Part shown: piece after piece, positions 5,467 to 6,120 of the stretch
Position numbering within the stretch: position 1 is the stretch's first letter
Layout: every line of letters starts with the position of its first letter
Assembly (NCBI GenBank): GCA_012719195.1
Contig: JAAYAV010000461.1
Location: 1-6,120 of the forward strand
Reading direction: 5' to 3'
Source of the DNA: Anaerolineae bacterium
GTDB lineage: Bacteria > Chloroflexota > Anaerolineae > DRVO01
DNA length: 6,120 nucleotides
Translations under genes and position numbers: made by a program
Notes under the pieces: model-generated
The model's input: only the letters and a program-made list of their open reading frames with translations
What the model was told of the DNA's origin: nothing
Database searches by the model: none

Positions 5467-6120
5467 TCAGCTGGTCGGCTCGAACACGTACTCGGCGGCG
5501 CCGCCACCCAGGACCACGGTCGGTCGTCCATCTTCGGCCAGCAGTAGCTCCAGCTCGAGGGCAAGGCCGCTGCTGATGGACCAGTAGGCGTCCACCTCCC
5601 CGTCGTCGCCCACGTGCGGAACCAGCTCGACCACGAACTCGCCGGCGTCGGCCAACAGGCTCTCTCCCTCGAGCGCCAAGGTGAGGGAGCCAAGTGCCGG
5701 ATTGGTGTAGGTGCCCAGGAAGGGCGTAACCACCGCCACGTCCACGCTATCCAGCAGGTTGGCGCGGAGCTCGACCAGAGCCTTCTCCGTCTGCTCGACG
5801 CTGAAGCGGACGAGTGCGTCATGCTCCTTGGGCTGATCAAAAAGCAACTCCAGGAGCCGCACGCGCAAAGCGTCGTTCAGGAGGGAACCGTACTGGTTGC
5901 TGAGAACGGTGATCCCGGTGTTGATATCCGGCAGGAAGGCGAGGGCGGAACTGAAGCCCAGGGTCGATCCGTCGTGGTGAATCACCGTGAGGCCCTTGTA
6001 CTCGTCGATGATCCAGCCCAACCCGTAGCTGGCCTCGGCACTGATGGGCACCTGTGGTTCCCAGGTCACGGCGAGGTTCACCGCCGAGACTACGCGCGTG
6101 CCGTCGGGAGCCACACCCTG
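5467..6120 (-). CDS. Serine hydrolase, beta-lactamase/PBP-like family (C-terminal 217 residues)
   Basis: The C-terminal part of a serine hydrolase of the class C beta-lactamase, DD-peptidase and esterase superfamily; its N-terminal half lies upstream of the window. YGLGW (fragment residues 32-36) and HHDGSTLGF (48-56, bases 5953-5979) form the typical block before and including the third active-site box, where His-x-Gly replaces Lys-Thr-Gly. After FLPDINTGITVLSNQ comes a helical linker (about 85-125), then a beta-rich C-terminal domain from FLGTYTNPALGSLTL to the TGA at 5467. Such tail domains are common in this family of periplasmic or secreted enzymes. The catalytic SxxK and YxN motifs and any signal peptide are not visible, so activity and location cannot be judged. 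A GTG at 6114 is not taken as a start, since the frame is open to the window edge and the domain needs upstream sequence. No physical link to the exporter operon is seen. Confidence 0.82.
   Translation of the reverse strand, partial: QGVAPDGTRVVSAVNLAVTWEPQVPISAEASYGLGWIIDEYKGLTVIHHDGSTLGFSSALAFLPDINTGITVLSNQYGSLLNDALRVRLLELLFDQPKEHDALVRFSVEQTEKALVELRANLLDSVDVAVVTPFLGTYTNPALGSLTLALEGESLLADAGEFVVELVPHVGDDGEVDAYWSISSGLALELELLLAEDGRPTVVLGGGAAEYVFEPTS

Noticed and set aside
5014..5547. Plus-strand open frame of 177 codons across the intergenic stretch
   Set aside because: It runs through the palindrome and into the antisense of the serine hydrolase. Composition is low-complexity and no family is recognisable.
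1..6120. CRISPR array, tRNA, rRNA, insertion sequence or phage genes
   Set aside because: No regularly spaced repeats, cloverleaf, rRNA segments, transposase or integrase motifs were seen on either strand.

Overview
The window is GC-rich bacterial DNA. Every gene I can support lies on the minus strand, so transcription runs from high to low coordinates. The gene families, the base composition and a C-rich palindromic intergenic element would fit a Chloroflexota-type bacterium. That placement rests on general impression and is weak; no marker gene is present to confirm it.

In transcriptional order, the window opens (6120 to 5467) with the C-terminal part of a serine hydrolase of the beta-lactamase/esterase (class C PBP-like) superfamily. 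A gene-free stretch of about 450 bases follows (5466 to 5015). It holds several hairpins, a REP-like palindrome (5221-5259), a distant 11-bp direct repeat and, near its downstream end, a good extended -10 promoter.

Next is a three-gene ABC-2 exporter operon (5014 to 1654): a NatA-like ATPase and two related NatB-like membrane proteins. Each junction is an ATGA overlap, so the stoichiometry is probably set by translational coupling. The likely product is a heterodimeric efflux pump with one kind of ATPase subunit. Its substrate (Na+, peptide, drug or lipid) cannot be read from sequence.

A 123-base gap (1653-1531) separates this operon from a glycolytic pair. The gap holds a perfect 14-bp inverted repeat, a TTGACT-N17-TAATCT promoter whose -10 box lies between the two arms, and a second, mutually exclusive hairpin followed by four T residues. 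The pair is a class II fructose-bisphosphate-type aldolase (1530 to 625) followed after 37 bases by the N-terminal 195 residues of a phosphofructokinase (587 to the window edge). The phosphofructokinase carries the Asp and Lys residues at the two positions that distinguish PPi-dependent from ATP-dependent enzymes. The pair would therefore make a reversible, PPi-linked fructose-6-phosphate to triose-phosphate module.

I see no evidence for a radically new system. The points most worth checking are the predicted PPi specificity, the regulatory architecture upstream of the aldolase, and the palindromic intergenic element.
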